DNA from: Clostridiales bacterium
GTDB lineage: Bacteria; Bacillota; Clostridia; Christensenellales; Aristaeellaceae
DNA length: 49,564 bases
NCBI GenBank assembly: GCA_015056175.1
Contig: SVGT01000011.1
Span: 1 to 49,564, forward strand
Direction: 5' to 3'
Of this stretch, positions 24,676 through 33,509 are shown piece by piece. The translations under genes and the position numbers were made by a program. The number at the start of each line of letters is the position of its first letter. Position 1 is the stretch's first letter. The notes below the pieces were generated by a model that was not told the origin of the DNA, did no database searches, and was given only the letters and a program-made list of their open reading frames with translations.

Positions 24676-26050
24676 CGTATTGCAGCTCCTTTTTCATGAT
24701 GCGCAGGGCAGTTTGAGGTTGGTATTCGGAAAGCAGACCCATGGCTGCCAGAATGTATTTGCGGTCCACGCGGATATCGCATGTGAGCGGCCGCAGGGAC
24801 GTGGGCTGGAGGGGGCTTGCGAAGGCGTGGGCGGCAATATCGCCCGTCCTTCTTGTGCGGATCAGACTGCCGCCCGTCACCACCAGCTGCTTTACGTGGC
24901 GCAGATCCTTGCCGGACTGCACGTAGGTAAGACCAAGCAAGGTGTAAGTTTCCTCCATGGTTCCTGCGTGGCGGCTCACCGCTGTTTCAATGGCCATGGA
25001 GGCCAGGGCAAAGTCCAGCTTTTCCAGATCGCTGCCCGCTTCGGGGATCAGATCCTTATGCTCGTCCAGCTGGGCAAGCAGCTCGTTTACCCGATCTTCC
25101 GGAAGACCGGCAAGCCGGCAGATACGCGCGATTCCCGCCGCCTCCACAATGCCGCGCACGGAGTAGCGCATGCCGATATCGCCTTCCACCGTGCGCTTGC
25201 CGTAGGGCTCGGGCAGGCCCTTGTACACCGTGCCTGCGTCCTTGGGCATGCCGTCCGCCATGGAATAGATATCCGTGGTGGCGCCGCCTACGTCCACGCA
25301 GATAAGATCGCCGATGCCGCTTTCACCCTCGCACCCGCGGGACAAAAGCTCCATGGCCTTCATGACGGCCGAGGGGGTGGGCATCAGGATGCCGGAGAGC
25401 AGTTCCTGCGCGCCGGTAAGGCCTTTGGCCTGAATGATGCGGTTCAGGAAAAGCTCGCGGATCTTTTTGCGGGCAGGCTCTGTGTTAAGCACGCCGAATT
25501 TGGGCATCACATTGTCCACGATGTGCACTTCATGGCCCTGCAGGATGCGCTCGCATTCCCGGGCCGCCGTGCGGTTGCCGGCGATGATGACGGGGAAGGT
25601 AAAGGGAACGGCGGAGAGCATTTTGGCGTTATGCAGGATGCACTCGGTATTGCCGCCGTCCGTGCCGCCCACCAGCAGGAAAATGTCGGGGGAGATGTGC
25701 ATGATCTCCTCGATATCATCCTCCGTCAGCTGGAAGGAAAAGCACTTGATCACCTTGGCGCCGGCGCCCAGGCTTGCCTGATGGGCGGCCTCGGCGGTCA
25801 ATTCCGGCACCAGGCCGCTGGTCACCATGCGCAGGCCGCCTGCCGCGGAGGAGCAGGCGTAGCGGGCAGCATAATCCAGGGGGCCGGTTATTGCGTGCAG
25901 CTTTTGCAGCGCGTTTTCCAGGCCGTTTCTCACGTCCGTTTCGATGGTGGTGTAGGCGTCTGCCGTGCCCAGGAGCACTTCGTTTTCAATGTCCACCGCC
26001 GTAACCTTGGTGTAGGTACTGCCGAAATCAATCAGCAGGATGGGTTTCAT
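24647..26050 (-). CDS. glmL: Glutamate mutase-associated protein GlmL/MutL
   Basis: A 467-residue protein of the ASKHA (actin/Hsp70-like ATPase) fold. Phosphate motifs are [15 protein letters not shown] near the N-terminus and [14 protein letters not shown] in the middle; [12 protein letters not shown] is a family block. It is placed between glmS and glmE in clostridial glutamate mutase operons and is thought to act as a reactivating factor or chaperone for the B12 enzyme, although this has not been shown as firmly as for diol dehydratase. GGAGG precedes the ATG, two bases after glmS. Confidence 0.94.
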   Translation of the reverse strand: MKPILLIDFGSTYTKVTAVDIENEVLLGTADAYTTIETDVRNGLENALQKLHAITGPLDYAARYACSSAAGGLRMVTSGLVPELTAEAAHQASLGAGAKVIKCFSFQLTEDDIEEIMHISPDIFLLVGGTDGGNTECILHNAKMLSAVPFTFPVIIAGNRTAARECERILQGHEVHIVDNVMPKFGVLNTEPARKKIRELFLNRIIQAKGLTGAQELLSGILMPTPSAVMKAMELLSRGCEGESGIGDLICVDVGGATTDIYSMADGMPKDAGTVYKGLPEPYGKRTVEGDIGMRYSVRGIVEAAGIARICRLAGLPEDRVNELLAQLDEHKDLIPEAGSDLEKLDFALASMAIETAVSRHAGTMEETYTLLGLTYVQSGKDLRHVKQLVVTGGSLIRTRRTGDIAAHAFASPLQPTSLRPLTCDIRVDRKYILAAMGLLSEYQPQTALRIMKKELQYDGYSEQTNS

Positions 26051-26052
26051 AT

Positions 26053-26469
26053 TTATTCCTCCATGTGCAGTAGCTCACGCAGCGCCTGAATGGTGGTTTC
26101 CGGCGGCGTGTTGGGGGGGAAGGCGCGGTCAAAGCCCATGGCCTTGAAACGTTTTTCCACGTCCTCAAACTTCTGCTTGCCGATGACGATGTTGCCGCCC
26201 ACCACCATGGGGATGCCCTTGAGGCCGGCTTCATCGCACTTTTCGCGCATGCCGCGGCAGTCCAGCTCGCCCTGCCCGTAGAGGGAGGAGACGACGATGG
26301 CGTCGGCGGCGGATTCGATGGCGGCGGCGATATACTCTTCCTGAGACACCATCACGCCAAGGTTGACCACCTCAAAGCCGGCCTCGGTGAAGGCGTGGTA
26401 GAGGATGCGGTTGCCCACTGCGTGTACGTCGGCGCCGATGACGCCGATGACCAGGACTTTTTTCTTCAT
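26053..26469 (-). CDS. glmS: Glutamate mutase sigma (B12-binding) subunit
   Basis: A 138-residue Rossmann-like cobalamin-binding subunit. The base-off/His-on motif is present as DVHAVGN (Asp14, His16, Gly19); the usual Cys between Asp and His is a Val here. [10 protein letters not shown] and [11 protein letters not shown] correspond to the nucleotide-tail pocket. It assembles with GlmE and adenosylcobalamin. No cobalamin riboswitch is visible upstream of the operon, so B12 control, if any, is elsewhere. Confidence 0.96.
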   Translation of the reverse strand: MKKKVLVIGVIGADVHAVGNRILYHAFTEAGFEVVNLGVMVSQEEYIAAAIESAADAIVVSSLYGQGELDCRGMREKCDEAGLKGIPMVVGGNIVIGKQKFEDVEKRFKAMGFDRAFPPNTPPETTIQALRELLHMEE

Positions 26470-26497
26470 GGTATCAGACTCCTTTGCTTGGGATGCT

Positions 26498-27460
26498 TTA
26501 TCTGTAAATGATGGGGCTCATCATCTGAGCGGCATGGGTGCGCTGCAAAAGCTCGCGCAGGTTCTGTTCGGATTTTTCGCCCACAAAGCCGATGATCAGG
26601 TAGCGGTTGCGCTGGTTATCGTAAATGATCTCGGGGCACAGACGGAAATTCTGCACGCGGCCGGTGCTGGTCACATGGGTGCGGGGGCCGCTGCAGTAGT
26701 GGACGCGGTCGCCCACGCGCACGTGCACTTCATCCGCATAGGTGACGGACAGATCGCGGGCAATATCCTCCTGCACCTTCTTTTCCAGTTCCACAAGGTC
26801 GATATCCGGCGCATGATCGGAAAAGGCCATCACAAAGCCGTGGTTGATATCGTCGTGCTGGCAGGAATCCACCAGCTCCGGATCCATGTGCATTTCGCAC
26901 AGATCCTCCGCGGTATGGGCCATCAGGCGGTAGCGCAGGGAGGTGTGCACGATATCCACCAGCTCCGAGGGCTCGGGGCCGAACATGCTGGGACGGGTGA
27001 CGATCACCTGCTCGCCGATGCCGATGAGCAGATCGGCGTTGCGGGGAAGGTGGGGACGGATGAGATCAAAATGCTCCACGATGACCCGCTTTTCCAGCCG
27101 GATGGCGTCCATGATGGCTTCGGCCAGCACGTGAGGCTGGGTAAAGCCCATTTCAAAGCGGATGTCCAGATGATAGGTGTGGGGCGTGTAAAAGCCGTGC
27201 TGCTCAGTCACATCCAGGATGGGCAGAGGACGGACGTTGACGCCGTCGTCATCGTTGGTCAGCTCCAATCCCGGAAACATGCCGTGGATCAGCGCGCTCT
27301 TGCCCGAGCCCGCATCGCCGATAAAGCCGATGAGCCGGTCAAAGGGGCTTAGGTACATCTGTCCCATCTGCATGCCCAGATCGTAAATGCGGGCGCGGCC
27401 GCGTGGGGCAAAATAGGAGGTCTGGATCAGGTTTTTCTGCATTCTGTGGGAATAGGACAC
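26498..27460 (-). CDS. P-loop protein of unknown function in the glutamate mutase operon
   Basis: A 320-residue soluble protein. A Walker A motif, [10 protein letters not shown], lies at about residues 48-57. [12 protein letters not shown] and [18 protein letters not shown] may contain the Walker B region. The C-terminal part ([18 protein letters not shown]) looks like the additional domain of alanyl-tRNA synthetases, and I recall similar proteins being named after that domain, but no aminoacylation domain exists here. The start is a GTG seven bases after GGAGG; it overlaps citC by 34 bases. Position between citC and glmS suggests a role in enzyme assembly, activation or cofactor delivery. 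Function not established. Confidence 0.75.
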   Translation of the reverse strand: MSYSHRMQKNLIQTSYFAPRGRARIYDLGMQMGQMYLSPFDRLIGFIGDAGSGKSALIHGMFPGLELTNDDDGVNVRPLPILDVTEQHGFYTPHTYHLDIRFEMGFTQPHVLAEAIMDAIRLEKRVIVEHFDLIRPHLPRNADLLIGIGEQVIVTRPSMFGPEPSELVDIVHTSLRYRLMAHTAEDLCEMHMDPELVDSCQHDDINHGFVMAFSDHAPDIDLVELEKKVQEDIARDLSVTYADEVHVRVGDRVHYCSGPRTHVTSTGRVQNFRLCPEIIYDNQRNRYLIIGFVGEKSEQNLRELLQRTHAAQMMSPIIYR

Positions 27461-28452
27461 AGGCGCCCTCCTTCCGTGTTGAGGATGTATTGGAGGCTGC
27501 TTTCGGGAAGCAGCCGGTGAAGCATATCAAGATCGTTCATTTCCAGCGCCTTGCGCACCAGGGATGCGCTGACGGGGGTAGCGCAGGAGGCGAGGCGCTC
27601 AACTTCCGCCACCTCAACATGAAGGGGTGGGAGCAGCTTTTTCATCTCTTCGTTGTAGCGTTTGGTGACGGGGGACAGGGGTTCTGTGCCCACATAGCGT
27701 CGCGTGATGCCAAGGGCGGGGGCGATCCTTTGGCCAAAGAGCTTCAGATCCGCCTCGCAGTACACCTGCGTCGCCTTTTCTTCATCCCGGATAAAATAGG
27801 TGGGGAAGGTGGCGGAGGATACCATGTAGGGGCCGCTTGGAGCCACGTGTACGTTGGCAAGGTGGGAAAGGCCGTCCCTTGCCATCTGAAGCCGGTCATC
27901 CGGGGAAAACATGCCCTTGTTTTCGGAGAGGATGAACACGTACACAAAGGCGCATTCCGCTGCCGCTTTTTCGATCAGGTAGCGGTGGCCAAGTGTAAAG
28001 GGATTGCAGTTGGCAACCACGCAGCCGATGGGGCTGCCGCTTTGCGGCGCAGGGGGAAGCGCGGAAAGAAATTCCTCCAGCCCGTTTCGCCTGTTTTCCA
28101 TGATCAGGCAGCTTGCCGTGCGGATGACGGGATGGAAGCCAAAGGATGTGAATATGGCCTGATTGACAGGCTTGGTATAGAGCATCAGGTGACGGAAGCC
28201 CCGGCGCATGCTTTCCTGCATGAGGGCGGTCATGATTTGGGAGGTCAGATCCTCTCCCTGATACTGAGGATCCACGGCGACGCATTTGACGGTGTTTCCG
28301 TCCAGCGAGCCGGTGGCTGCGATGCGGTCTTCATCCCAGAGACAAACGGTATAGGTGATGTTCGGGTCATAACGCAGCCCGGATGCGTGAAGGAATTGAT
28401 GTAATTGTTCCAGCGCCTTTCCCTGCAGGGGCGCTCCGGCGGCCATGTGCAT
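27427..28452 (-). CDS. citC: Citrate lyase ligase-type acetyltransferase (CitC)
   Basis: A 341-residue two-domain enzyme: an N-terminal GNAT-like fold (VKCVAVDPQYQGEDLTSQI) and a C-terminal nucleotidyltransferase domain with VVANCNPFTLGHRYLIEKA (HxGH-like) and TPVSASLVRKAL. CitC uses ATP and acetate to acetylate the thiol of the lyase prosthetic group on the acyl carrier subunit. Here the partner lyase is encoded divergently (citDEF) and is probably citramalate lyase. The ATG at 28452 is eight bases after AGAGG; a GTG nine bases upstream overlaps that site. First gene of the minus-strand operon. Confidence 0.93.
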   Translation of the reverse strand: MHMAAGAPLQGKALEQLHQFLHASGLRYDPNITYTVCLWDEDRIAATGSLDGNTVKCVAVDPQYQGEDLTSQIMTALMQESMRRGFRHLMLYTKPVNQAIFTSFGFHPVIRTASCLIMENRRNGLEEFLSALPPAPQSGSPIGCVVANCNPFTLGHRYLIEKAAAECAFVYVFILSENKGMFSPDDRLQMARDGLSHLANVHVAPSGPYMVSSATFPTYFIRDEEKATQVYCEADLKLFGQRIAPALGITRRYVGTEPLSPVTKRYNEEMKKLLPPLHVEVAEVERLASCATPVSASLVRKALEMNDLDMLHRLLPESSLQYILNTEGGRLCPIPTECRKT

Positions 28453-28477
28453 GGCAGTCACCTCTTTTTCTTTTTCT

Positions 28478-28506
28478 ATTATAGCGCGCTGTTTTGTGGT
28501 TGTAAA
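28478..28506 (-). promoter_or_regulatory. Promoter of the citC-glm-mal operon
   Basis: Minus strand: TTTACA (28501-28506), a 17-base spacer, TATAAT (28478-28483). Confidence 0.75.
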
Positions 28507-28516
28507 TAAATCATAG

Positions 28517-28545
28517 TTGCCAAAATGGAATGTTGGATATATAAT
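28517..28545 (+). promoter_or_regulatory. Promoter of the citDEF-hydratase operon
   Basis: TTGCCA (28517-28522), a 17-base spacer, TATAAT (28540-28545). It lies 11 bases from the divergent promoter, so one regulator could control both. Confidence 0.78.
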
Positions 28546-28553
28546 ATAATCAA

Positions 28554-28567
28554 TTGTTCTATAACAA
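28554..28567. promoter_or_regulatory. Possible operator in the divergent cit/glm region
   Basis: Inverted repeat TTGTT-CTAT-AACAA just after the plus-strand promoter, at the place where a repressor such as the local GntR protein could act. Short, so only suggestive. Confidence 0.35.
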
Positions 28568-28590
28568 AAGCCTGTTCAGAGGTGAAGGAT

Positions 28591-28863
28591 ATGAAATATA
28601 CGCAGGAACGCTTCACAGCGGGTACGCTGGAGAGCAGCGACGCTATGGTCACGGTGGCGTATTGCGAGGGTGAAAACCGCATCACGGTGGATTCCGTGGT
28701 GCAGGAACAGTTTGGAGAAGCCATCCGGAAAACGGTGGAAGAGGTGCTGCATGAAATGCAGGTAAAAAACGCCAGCGTTACCGTGGTGGACCGCGGCGCA
28801 TTGGACTGCGTGATCCGCGCCCGGGTGGAGACGGCTGTTCTCCGCGGAAGGGAGGGGTTGTGA
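28591..28863 (+). CDS. citD: Citrate/citramalate lyase acyl carrier subunit
   Basis: A 90-residue carrier protein of the CitD family. The Ser of GTLESSDAMV near residue 14-15 is the attachment site of the phosphoribosyl-dephospho-CoA group. ITVDSVVQEQFGEAIRKTV and the end (DRGALDCVIRARVETA) match the family. An AGAGG site precedes the ATG at 28591; longer in-frame starts run through the promoter. The acyl group carried is probably acetyl/citramalyl in this context. First gene of the plus operon; its TGA overlaps the citE ATG. Confidence 0.93.
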   Translation: MKYTQERFTAGTLESSDAMVTVAYCEGENRITVDSVVQEQFGEAIRKTVEEVLHEMQVKNASVTVVDRGALDCVIRARVETAVLRGREGL

Positions 28864-29741
28864 TGCGCAGATCCATGCTGTTTTTGCCGGGCAACACCCC
28901 CAACATTATCGTAAACGGCGAGATCCTGGGCGCGGACAGCGTGATCCTGGATCTGGAGGACGCCGTGGCGCCTTCTGAAAAGGACAGCGCCCGCATTCTG
29001 GTGCGCAACGCCATCAAAATGATGGGCTTTGGCAAATGCGAAGTGATCGTGCGCATCAACGGGCTGGACAGCGATTACTGGCAGCAGGATCTAAACTGCG
29101 TGATCCCCGCCCGTCCCCAGATCATCATGCTGCCCAAAACGGCCTGCGCAGAGGACGTGCGCACGGTGGATCGGTATCTTTCCGTACTGGAAGAAAAGTA
29201 TGGCATGGAAGAGGGTTCTGTCGGCCTGATGCCGCTCATCGAAACGGCCATGGGCGTTGAAAACGCTTTTCTCATCGCCTCTGCGAGCAGCAGGGTGAAG
29301 GGCATTTTTCTGGGCGGCGAGGACTTGACGGCGGATCTGCGCTGCAAGCGCACCAGGGAGGGCAGGGAAATTCTCTACGCCCGCACAAGGCTGGTGTGCG
29401 CCGCCCGTGCAGCCGGCGTTGAGGTGTACGATACCCCCTTTACCGACGTAAATGACGACGATGGCCTTTATCAGGACGCGCAGTATGCAAAAGCCCTGGG
29501 CTTTACGGGCAAGGCGTCCATTTCGCCCCGCCATGTAAAGGGTATCAACGAGGTATTCAGCCCCCCGGTCAAGGATATCGACTATGCCTACGAAGTGATG
29601 AATGCCATCCGGGAGGCCAAGGCCATGGGCAAGGGCGCGGTGGCGCTCCGGGGCAAGATGATCGACGCGCCCATTGTGATGCGCGCGCAGCAGGTCATCG
29701 AGCAGGCGAAGGCGCTGGGTCTGGGAAGGGAGGAAGCATAA
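28863..29741 (+). CDS. citE: Citrate/citramalate lyase beta subunit
   Basis: A 292-residue TIM-barrel acyl lyase of the CitE/HpcH family. MLFLPGNTPNI, DSVILDLEDAVAPSEKD, VIVRINGLDSDYW and LMPLIETAMGVEN are the substrate and Mg2+ binding blocks. It cleaves the citramalyl (or citryl) thioester on CitD to pyruvate (or oxaloacetate) and acetyl-carrier. The ATG at 28863 overlaps the citD stop (TGATG) with GGGAGGGG before it. The surrounding methylaspartate genes favour citramalate as substrate. Confidence 0.93.
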   Translation: MRRSMLFLPGNTPNIIVNGEILGADSVILDLEDAVAPSEKDSARILVRNAIKMMGFGKCEVIVRINGLDSDYWQQDLNCVIPARPQIIMLPKTACAEDVRTVDRYLSVLEEKYGMEEGSVGLMPLIETAMGVENAFLIASASSRVKGIFLGGEDLTADLRCKRTREGREILYARTRLVCAARAAGVEVYDTPFTDVNDDDGLYQDAQYAKALGFTGKASISPRHVKGINEVFSPPVKDIDYAYEVMNAIREAKAMGKGAVALRGKMIDAPIVMRAQQVIEQAKALGLGREEA

Positions 29742-31148
29742 ATGGAAAAGAAGCTGGTCAAAACGCTGCGCGAGGCCATTGTGCTTTCCGGCCTGCGGGA
29801 CGGCATGTCCGTTTCCTTCCACCATCATCTGCGCAACGGCGATTTTACGCTCAGCGCGGTGATGGAGGAGATCGCAGACCTTGGCATTAAGGATCTGACG
29901 CTGAATGCAAGCTCCCTGTTTGATACGCACCAGAGCCTGGAAGCGCATATCGAAAACCGGGTGATCAAAAAGATCAACACCAATTACATGTCCCAGGGCC
30001 TGGGTCACCGCATCTCCGAGGGCATCATGGAGGAGGCGGTGGAGTTCCGCACCCACGGCGGACGTCCAAGGGATATTTCCCTGGGTATCACGCCCATTGA
30101 CGTGGCCTTTATCGCTGCGCCCGCATCGGACGCGGCGGGCAACTGCTCGGGCAAATACGGCCCCTCCGCCTGCGGAAGCCTGGGCTACGCCATCCCCGAC
30201 GCCATGTACGCAAAGAAAGTGATCGTGATCACCGATCATCTGATGCCCTATCCGCTCACCGACTGCTCCATTCCCGAAATCTATGTGGATTACGTGGTGC
30301 AGGTCCCCGCCATCGGCGATCCCAGGGGCATCGTTTCCGGCACCACCCGCATCACCCGCGACCCGGTGGGCCTTCTGATGGCGGAAACGGCGGTGGAGGT
30401 GATCCGCCACAGCGGGCTTTTGAAGGACGGCTTCTCCTTCCAGACGGGCGCGGGCGGCGCGACGCTGGCTGCCGCCAAGTTCCTGCAGGATCACATGCTC
30501 CGTGAAAACATCCGCGGCTCTTTTGCCTCCGGCGGCATCACGGGGTATCTGGTGGATATGCTGGAAAGCGGCTGCTTTGAAAAATTGATGGATGTACAGT
30601 GCTTTGATCTCAAGGCCGTGGAATCCATCCGCAAAAACCCTGCCCATCACGAGATCTCTGCCATGCAGTATGCATCTCCTGCGGCAAAGAGCGCCGTGGT
30701 GGATCATCTGGACGTGGTATTGCTTGGCGCAACGGAAGTGGATACGGACTTTAACGTAAACGTGCATACCGATTCCTCCGGCCGCATCATGGGCGGCAGC
30801 GGCGGTCACAGCGATACGGCGGCAGGCGCCAGACTGTCCATGATCATCGCGCCGCTGTTCCGCGCAAGGCTGCCCATCGTGTGCGACAGGGTGCAGTGCA
30901 TTTCCACTCCCGGCAAGGACGTAGACGTGCTCATTACCCAGCGTGGCGTTGCGGTGAACCCGAAAAATGAGGAACTGATCTTAAGGCTCCGGGACGCCCG
31001 GATCCCTGTTGTGGACATTCATGAACTCAAGTACATGGCGGAAAAGCTGACGGGCGTGCCGCAAAGAAAGCAGCGCACGGGCCGGACGGTTGCCAATGTG
31101 ATCTACCGCGACGGCACGATGATCGACCAAATCAAGAGCGTAAAGTGA
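29742..31148 (+). CDS. citF: Citrate/citramalate lyase alpha subunit (CoA/ACP transferase)
   Basis: A 468-residue transferase subunit, shorter than many CitF proteins (about 510). SFHHHLRNGDFTLSAVM, ISLGITPIDVAFIAAPASD, FQTGAGGATLAA and IMGGSGGHSDTAAGA are family blocks. It exchanges the acetyl group on the carrier for the incoming citramalate (or citrate), forming the substrate of CitE and releasing acetate. AGGGAGG precedes the ATG by a few bases; tightly spaced after citE. Confidence 0.94.
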   Translation: MEKKLVKTLREAIVLSGLRDGMSVSFHHHLRNGDFTLSAVMEEIADLGIKDLTLNASSLFDTHQSLEAHIENRVIKKINTNYMSQGLGHRISEGIMEEAVEFRTHGGRPRDISLGITPIDVAFIAAPASDAAGNCSGKYGPSACGSLGYAIPDAMYAKKVIVITDHLMPYPLTDCSIPEIYVDYVVQVPAIGDPRGIVSGTTRITRDPVGLLMAETAVEVIRHSGLLKDGFSFQTGAGGATLAAAKFLQDHMLRENIRGSFASGGITGYLVDMLESGCFEKLMDVQCFDLKAVESIRKNPAHHEISAMQYASPAAKSAVVDHLDVVLLGATEVDTDFNVNVHTDSSGRIMGGSGGHSDTAAGARLSMIIAPLFRARLPIVCDRVQCISTPGKDVDVLITQRGVAVNPKNEELILRLRDARIPVVDIHELKYMAEKLTGVPQRKQRTGRTVANVIYRDGTMIDQIKSVK

Positions 31149-31157
31149 GGAATGGCT

Positions 31158-31997
31158 ATGAGGACTGTTTCTGCGGACCGGGTGCGGGACACGGTCAGGG
31201 GGCTTTGCATCCATGCCAACTGTCATTTGACGGAGGATCTGAAAAACTGCATCCATACCTGCCAAAGGCAGGAGACCTTTCCTGTGGCGCAGGATATCCT
31301 TTCCCGCATCATCGAAAATTTTGAGATCGCAGATCAGGACAACGTGCCTGTGTGTCAGGATACGGGCATGGCCTGCGTGTTTGTGGAGCTGGGGCAGGAC
31401 GTGCATGTGGAGGGCAATCTGGAAAACGCCATCCACGAGGGCGTAAGACGGGGTTACACTGAAGGCTACCTGCGCAAAAGCGTGGTGGGCGATCCTCTGG
31501 AGCGCGTGAACACCAAAGACAATACCCCCGCCATGATCTATTACGATATTGTGGACGGGGACAAAATCAAGATCACCGTGGCGCCCAAGGGCTTTGGCAG
31601 CGAAAACATGAGCAGGATCAAAATGCTCAAGCCCTCCGACGGCGTGGAGGGTGTGAAGGATTTTGTGGTGGAGGTTGTGGAGGAAGCAGGCCCCAACCCC
31701 TGCCCGCCCGTCGTTGTGGGCGTAGGCATCGGCGGCACCTTTGACAAGGCGGCGCTGCTTGCCAAAAAGGCGCTTTTGCGCCCGGTGGACAAGCGCCATC
31801 CCGAAAAGCGCTATGCCGACCTTGAAGAAGAGCTGCTTGAAAAAATCAACGCTCTCGGCATCGGCCCCCAGGGCTTTGGCGGACGCACCACCGCACTGTG
31901 CGTCAACATCGAAAAATGCGCTACCCATATCGCAGGTCTGCCTGTGGCGGTCAATCTCAACTGCCATGTGACCCGCCATCAAACGGAGGTGATCTGA
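31158..31997 (+). CDS. Class I fumarase-type hydratase alpha subunit (probable mesaconase)
   Basis: A 279-residue subunit of the iron-sulfur hydro-lyase family (FumA N-terminal domain, TtdA). Three Cys that fit the [4Fe-4S] ligands are in NVPVCQDTG, GPNPCPP and NIEKCATH; GFGSENMSRIKML and GVGIGGTFDKAALLAK are substrate and cluster blocks. The ATG at 31158 is about eight bases after GAGGA, whereas the ATG at 31152 is too close. Given mal upstream in the pathway and the CitDEF lyase downstream, the likely reaction is mesaconate plus water to (S)-citramalate. Fumarate or tartrate activity cannot be excluded. Confidence 0.9.
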   Translation: MRTVSADRVRDTVRGLCIHANCHLTEDLKNCIHTCQRQETFPVAQDILSRIIENFEIADQDNVPVCQDTGMACVFVELGQDVHVEGNLENAIHEGVRRGYTEGYLRKSVVGDPLERVNTKDNTPAMIYYDIVDGDKIKITVAPKGFGSENMSRIKMLKPSDGVEGVKDFVVEVVEEAGPNPCPPVVVGVGIGGTFDKAALLAKKALLRPVDKRHPEKRYADLEEELLEKINALGIGPQGFGGRTTALCVNIEKCATHIAGLPVAVNLNCHVTRHQTEVI

Positions 31998-32551
31998 TGC
32001 CAAAGCATGTGAAGGTGCCTCTTTCCCGGGAGGACGCCCTTTCGCTCCGCGCAGGGGATTCCTGTCTGCTGACCGGCGTTATCTACACCGCCCGCGACGC
32101 CGCCCACAAGCGGCTGTGCGAATTGGTGGAGAAGGGTCAGGCGCTGCCCATTGATATGGAGGGCGCGGTGATCTATTATGTGGGCCCGACGCCCGCAAAG
32201 CCCGGTCAGGTGATCGGCTCTGCCGGCCCCACCACCTCCTACCGCATGGACGCCTATGCGCCCACATTGATCAAACTTGGTCTTCGCGGCATGATCGGCA
32301 AGGGCAAGCGCAATGAAGACGTGATAAACGCCATGAAGGCGCACGGCAGCGTGTACTTTGGCGCCATCGGCGGCTGCGGCGCGCTGCTTGGCAAGTGCAT
32401 CAAAAAGGCCGATATCGTGTGCTATGAGGATCTGGGCGCGGAGGCTGTCCGCCGCCTGGAGGTGGAAAACCTGCCCGTGGTGGTCATCATCGACGCTGAG
32501 GGCAACAATCTGTACGAAAGCGGCCGCAAGGCTTATCTTGAAACGATATAA
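31997..32551 (+). CDS. Class I fumarase-type hydratase beta subunit (probable mesaconase)
   Basis: A 184-residue partner subunit (FumA C-terminal domain, TtdB). DMEGAVIYYVGPTPAKPG, IGSAGPTTSYRMD and LGLRGMIGKG are the conserved blocks that complete the active site. The ATG overlaps the alpha-subunit stop (TGATG) and follows GGAGG, so the two are translationally coupled. Together with the alpha subunit it forms the oxygen-sensitive [4Fe-4S] hydratase proposed here to be mesaconase. Confidence 0.92.
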   Translation: MPKHVKVPLSREDALSLRAGDSCLLTGVIYTARDAAHKRLCELVEKGQALPIDMEGAVIYYVGPTPAKPGQVIGSAGPTTSYRMDAYAPTLIKLGLRGMIGKGKRNEDVINAMKAHGSVYFGAIGGCGALLGKCIKKADIVCYEDLGAEAVRRLEVENLPVVVIIDAEGNNLYESGRKAYLETI

Positions 32552-32563
32552 GGGGAAAACGGC

Positions 32564-33502
32564 ATGTTTCATTACAGCGTCAGCGCTGACAAAAACATAC
32601 CCATCTACCGCCAATTGGTGGATCAGATCAACGCTCAGGTGCGCTCCGGCGCACTGAAAACGGGCACCCAGCTGCCCACCGTACGGGAAATGGCGGAAAA
32701 GCTGCGCCTTTCTCCCGGTACGGTGAAAAAGGCCTACGATTGCCTGCAGGAAATGGGCGATATCGAGATGACCCGCCGCCGCGGCACGTTTGTCAAATTC
32801 GTGCACCGGGACAGGGATTCCCGCAAGCAGCAGGCCATGGTGGCCATCGACCAGATGATCCGCAAACTGTCGGAATTGCATTTTTCCCCGGCGGAGATCC
32901 AGATTTTTCTGAACCTCAAAATGCGGGAATGGGGGCTGAAGTGGACGGGCGTCAACGTAACGGTGATATCGCCCTGCCCGGAGATCGCGCCCGTGCTGAA
33001 GGAGCAATTGGAAATGCTGCCCAATGTGCAGTGCACCGTGCATCCCATGCACCAATTGCAGGAATATCCCTACAGCGTGGATGAACAGAGCGACGTGATT
33101 GTGGCCTGCGCCCGGGATGAGGGGAGAGTTACCCATCTTTTGCCCGACGGCAGCAAGTTTGTGCCGGTGGCCTTTCGCCTTGAGCAGGCAGGGCTGATCC
33201 GGGCGCTTTCCTGCTGCGGAAAAAGGACGGCCGTCCTGTGCCGCAGCGAGGCGTTTGCGCAGATGACCGCATCGGCGCTGCCGGAGGGATGGAAAATAGA
33301 AAAAATCGCCCCGTCGGACTGCGTGCCGGAACGGGTGGAGGTGCTGATCGTCCCGGAAGGGGAGGATGCGCCCGGGGATTTTTCCGGCGCGGTGATCCCC
33401 TTTGCCTTCCGTCTGGACGAGGGCAGCATGCTGTACCTGGAAGAGCGCATCGGCAAGCTTCGGGACGAGCGTCAGCAGTGGCCTGCCGCTGCACAGCTGT
33501 GA
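32564..33502 (+). CDS. GntR-family transcriptional regulator (YtrA-like N-terminus)
   Basis: A 312-residue regulator. Residues about 8-78 are a winged helix: IPIYRQLVDQINAQVRSGAL, LPTVREMAEKLRLSPGTVKKAY and the wing EMTRRRGTFV. The remaining 230 residues are longer than the usual YtrA tail and have an alternating alpha/beta pattern (VNVTVISPCPEIAPVL, SDVIVACARDEG), perhaps a ligand-sensing domain. It sits in the middle of the citramalate operon and probably controls the two divergent promoters at 28478-28545, sensing a pathway intermediate. Target and ligand are inferred from position only. Confidence 0.85.
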   Translation: MFHYSVSADKNIPIYRQLVDQINAQVRSGALKTGTQLPTVREMAEKLRLSPGTVKKAYDCLQEMGDIEMTRRRGTFVKFVHRDRDSRKQQAMVAIDQMIRKLSELHFSPAEIQIFLNLKMREWGLKWTGVNVTVISPCPEIAPVLKEQLEMLPNVQCTVHPMHQLQEYPYSVDEQSDVIVACARDEGRVTHLLPDGSKFVPVAFRLEQAGLIRALSCCGKRTAVLCRSEAFAQMTASALPEGWKIEKIAPSDCVPERVEVLIVPEGEDAPGDFSGAVIPFAFRLDEGSMLYLEERIGKLRDERQQWPAAAQL

Positions 33503-33509
33503 GGCGGGT

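Noticed and set aside
28462-28590. Cobalamin riboswitch before the glutamate mutase operon
   Set aside because: The spacer is only about 130 bases, is shared by two promoters and lacks a B12-box-like element.
28591-31148. Simple call of a citrate lyase for citrate fermentation
   Set aside because: No citrate transporter, oxaloacetate decarboxylase or CitAB-type two-component system is next to it; the adjacent glutamate mutase and methylaspartate genes favour citramalate lyase.
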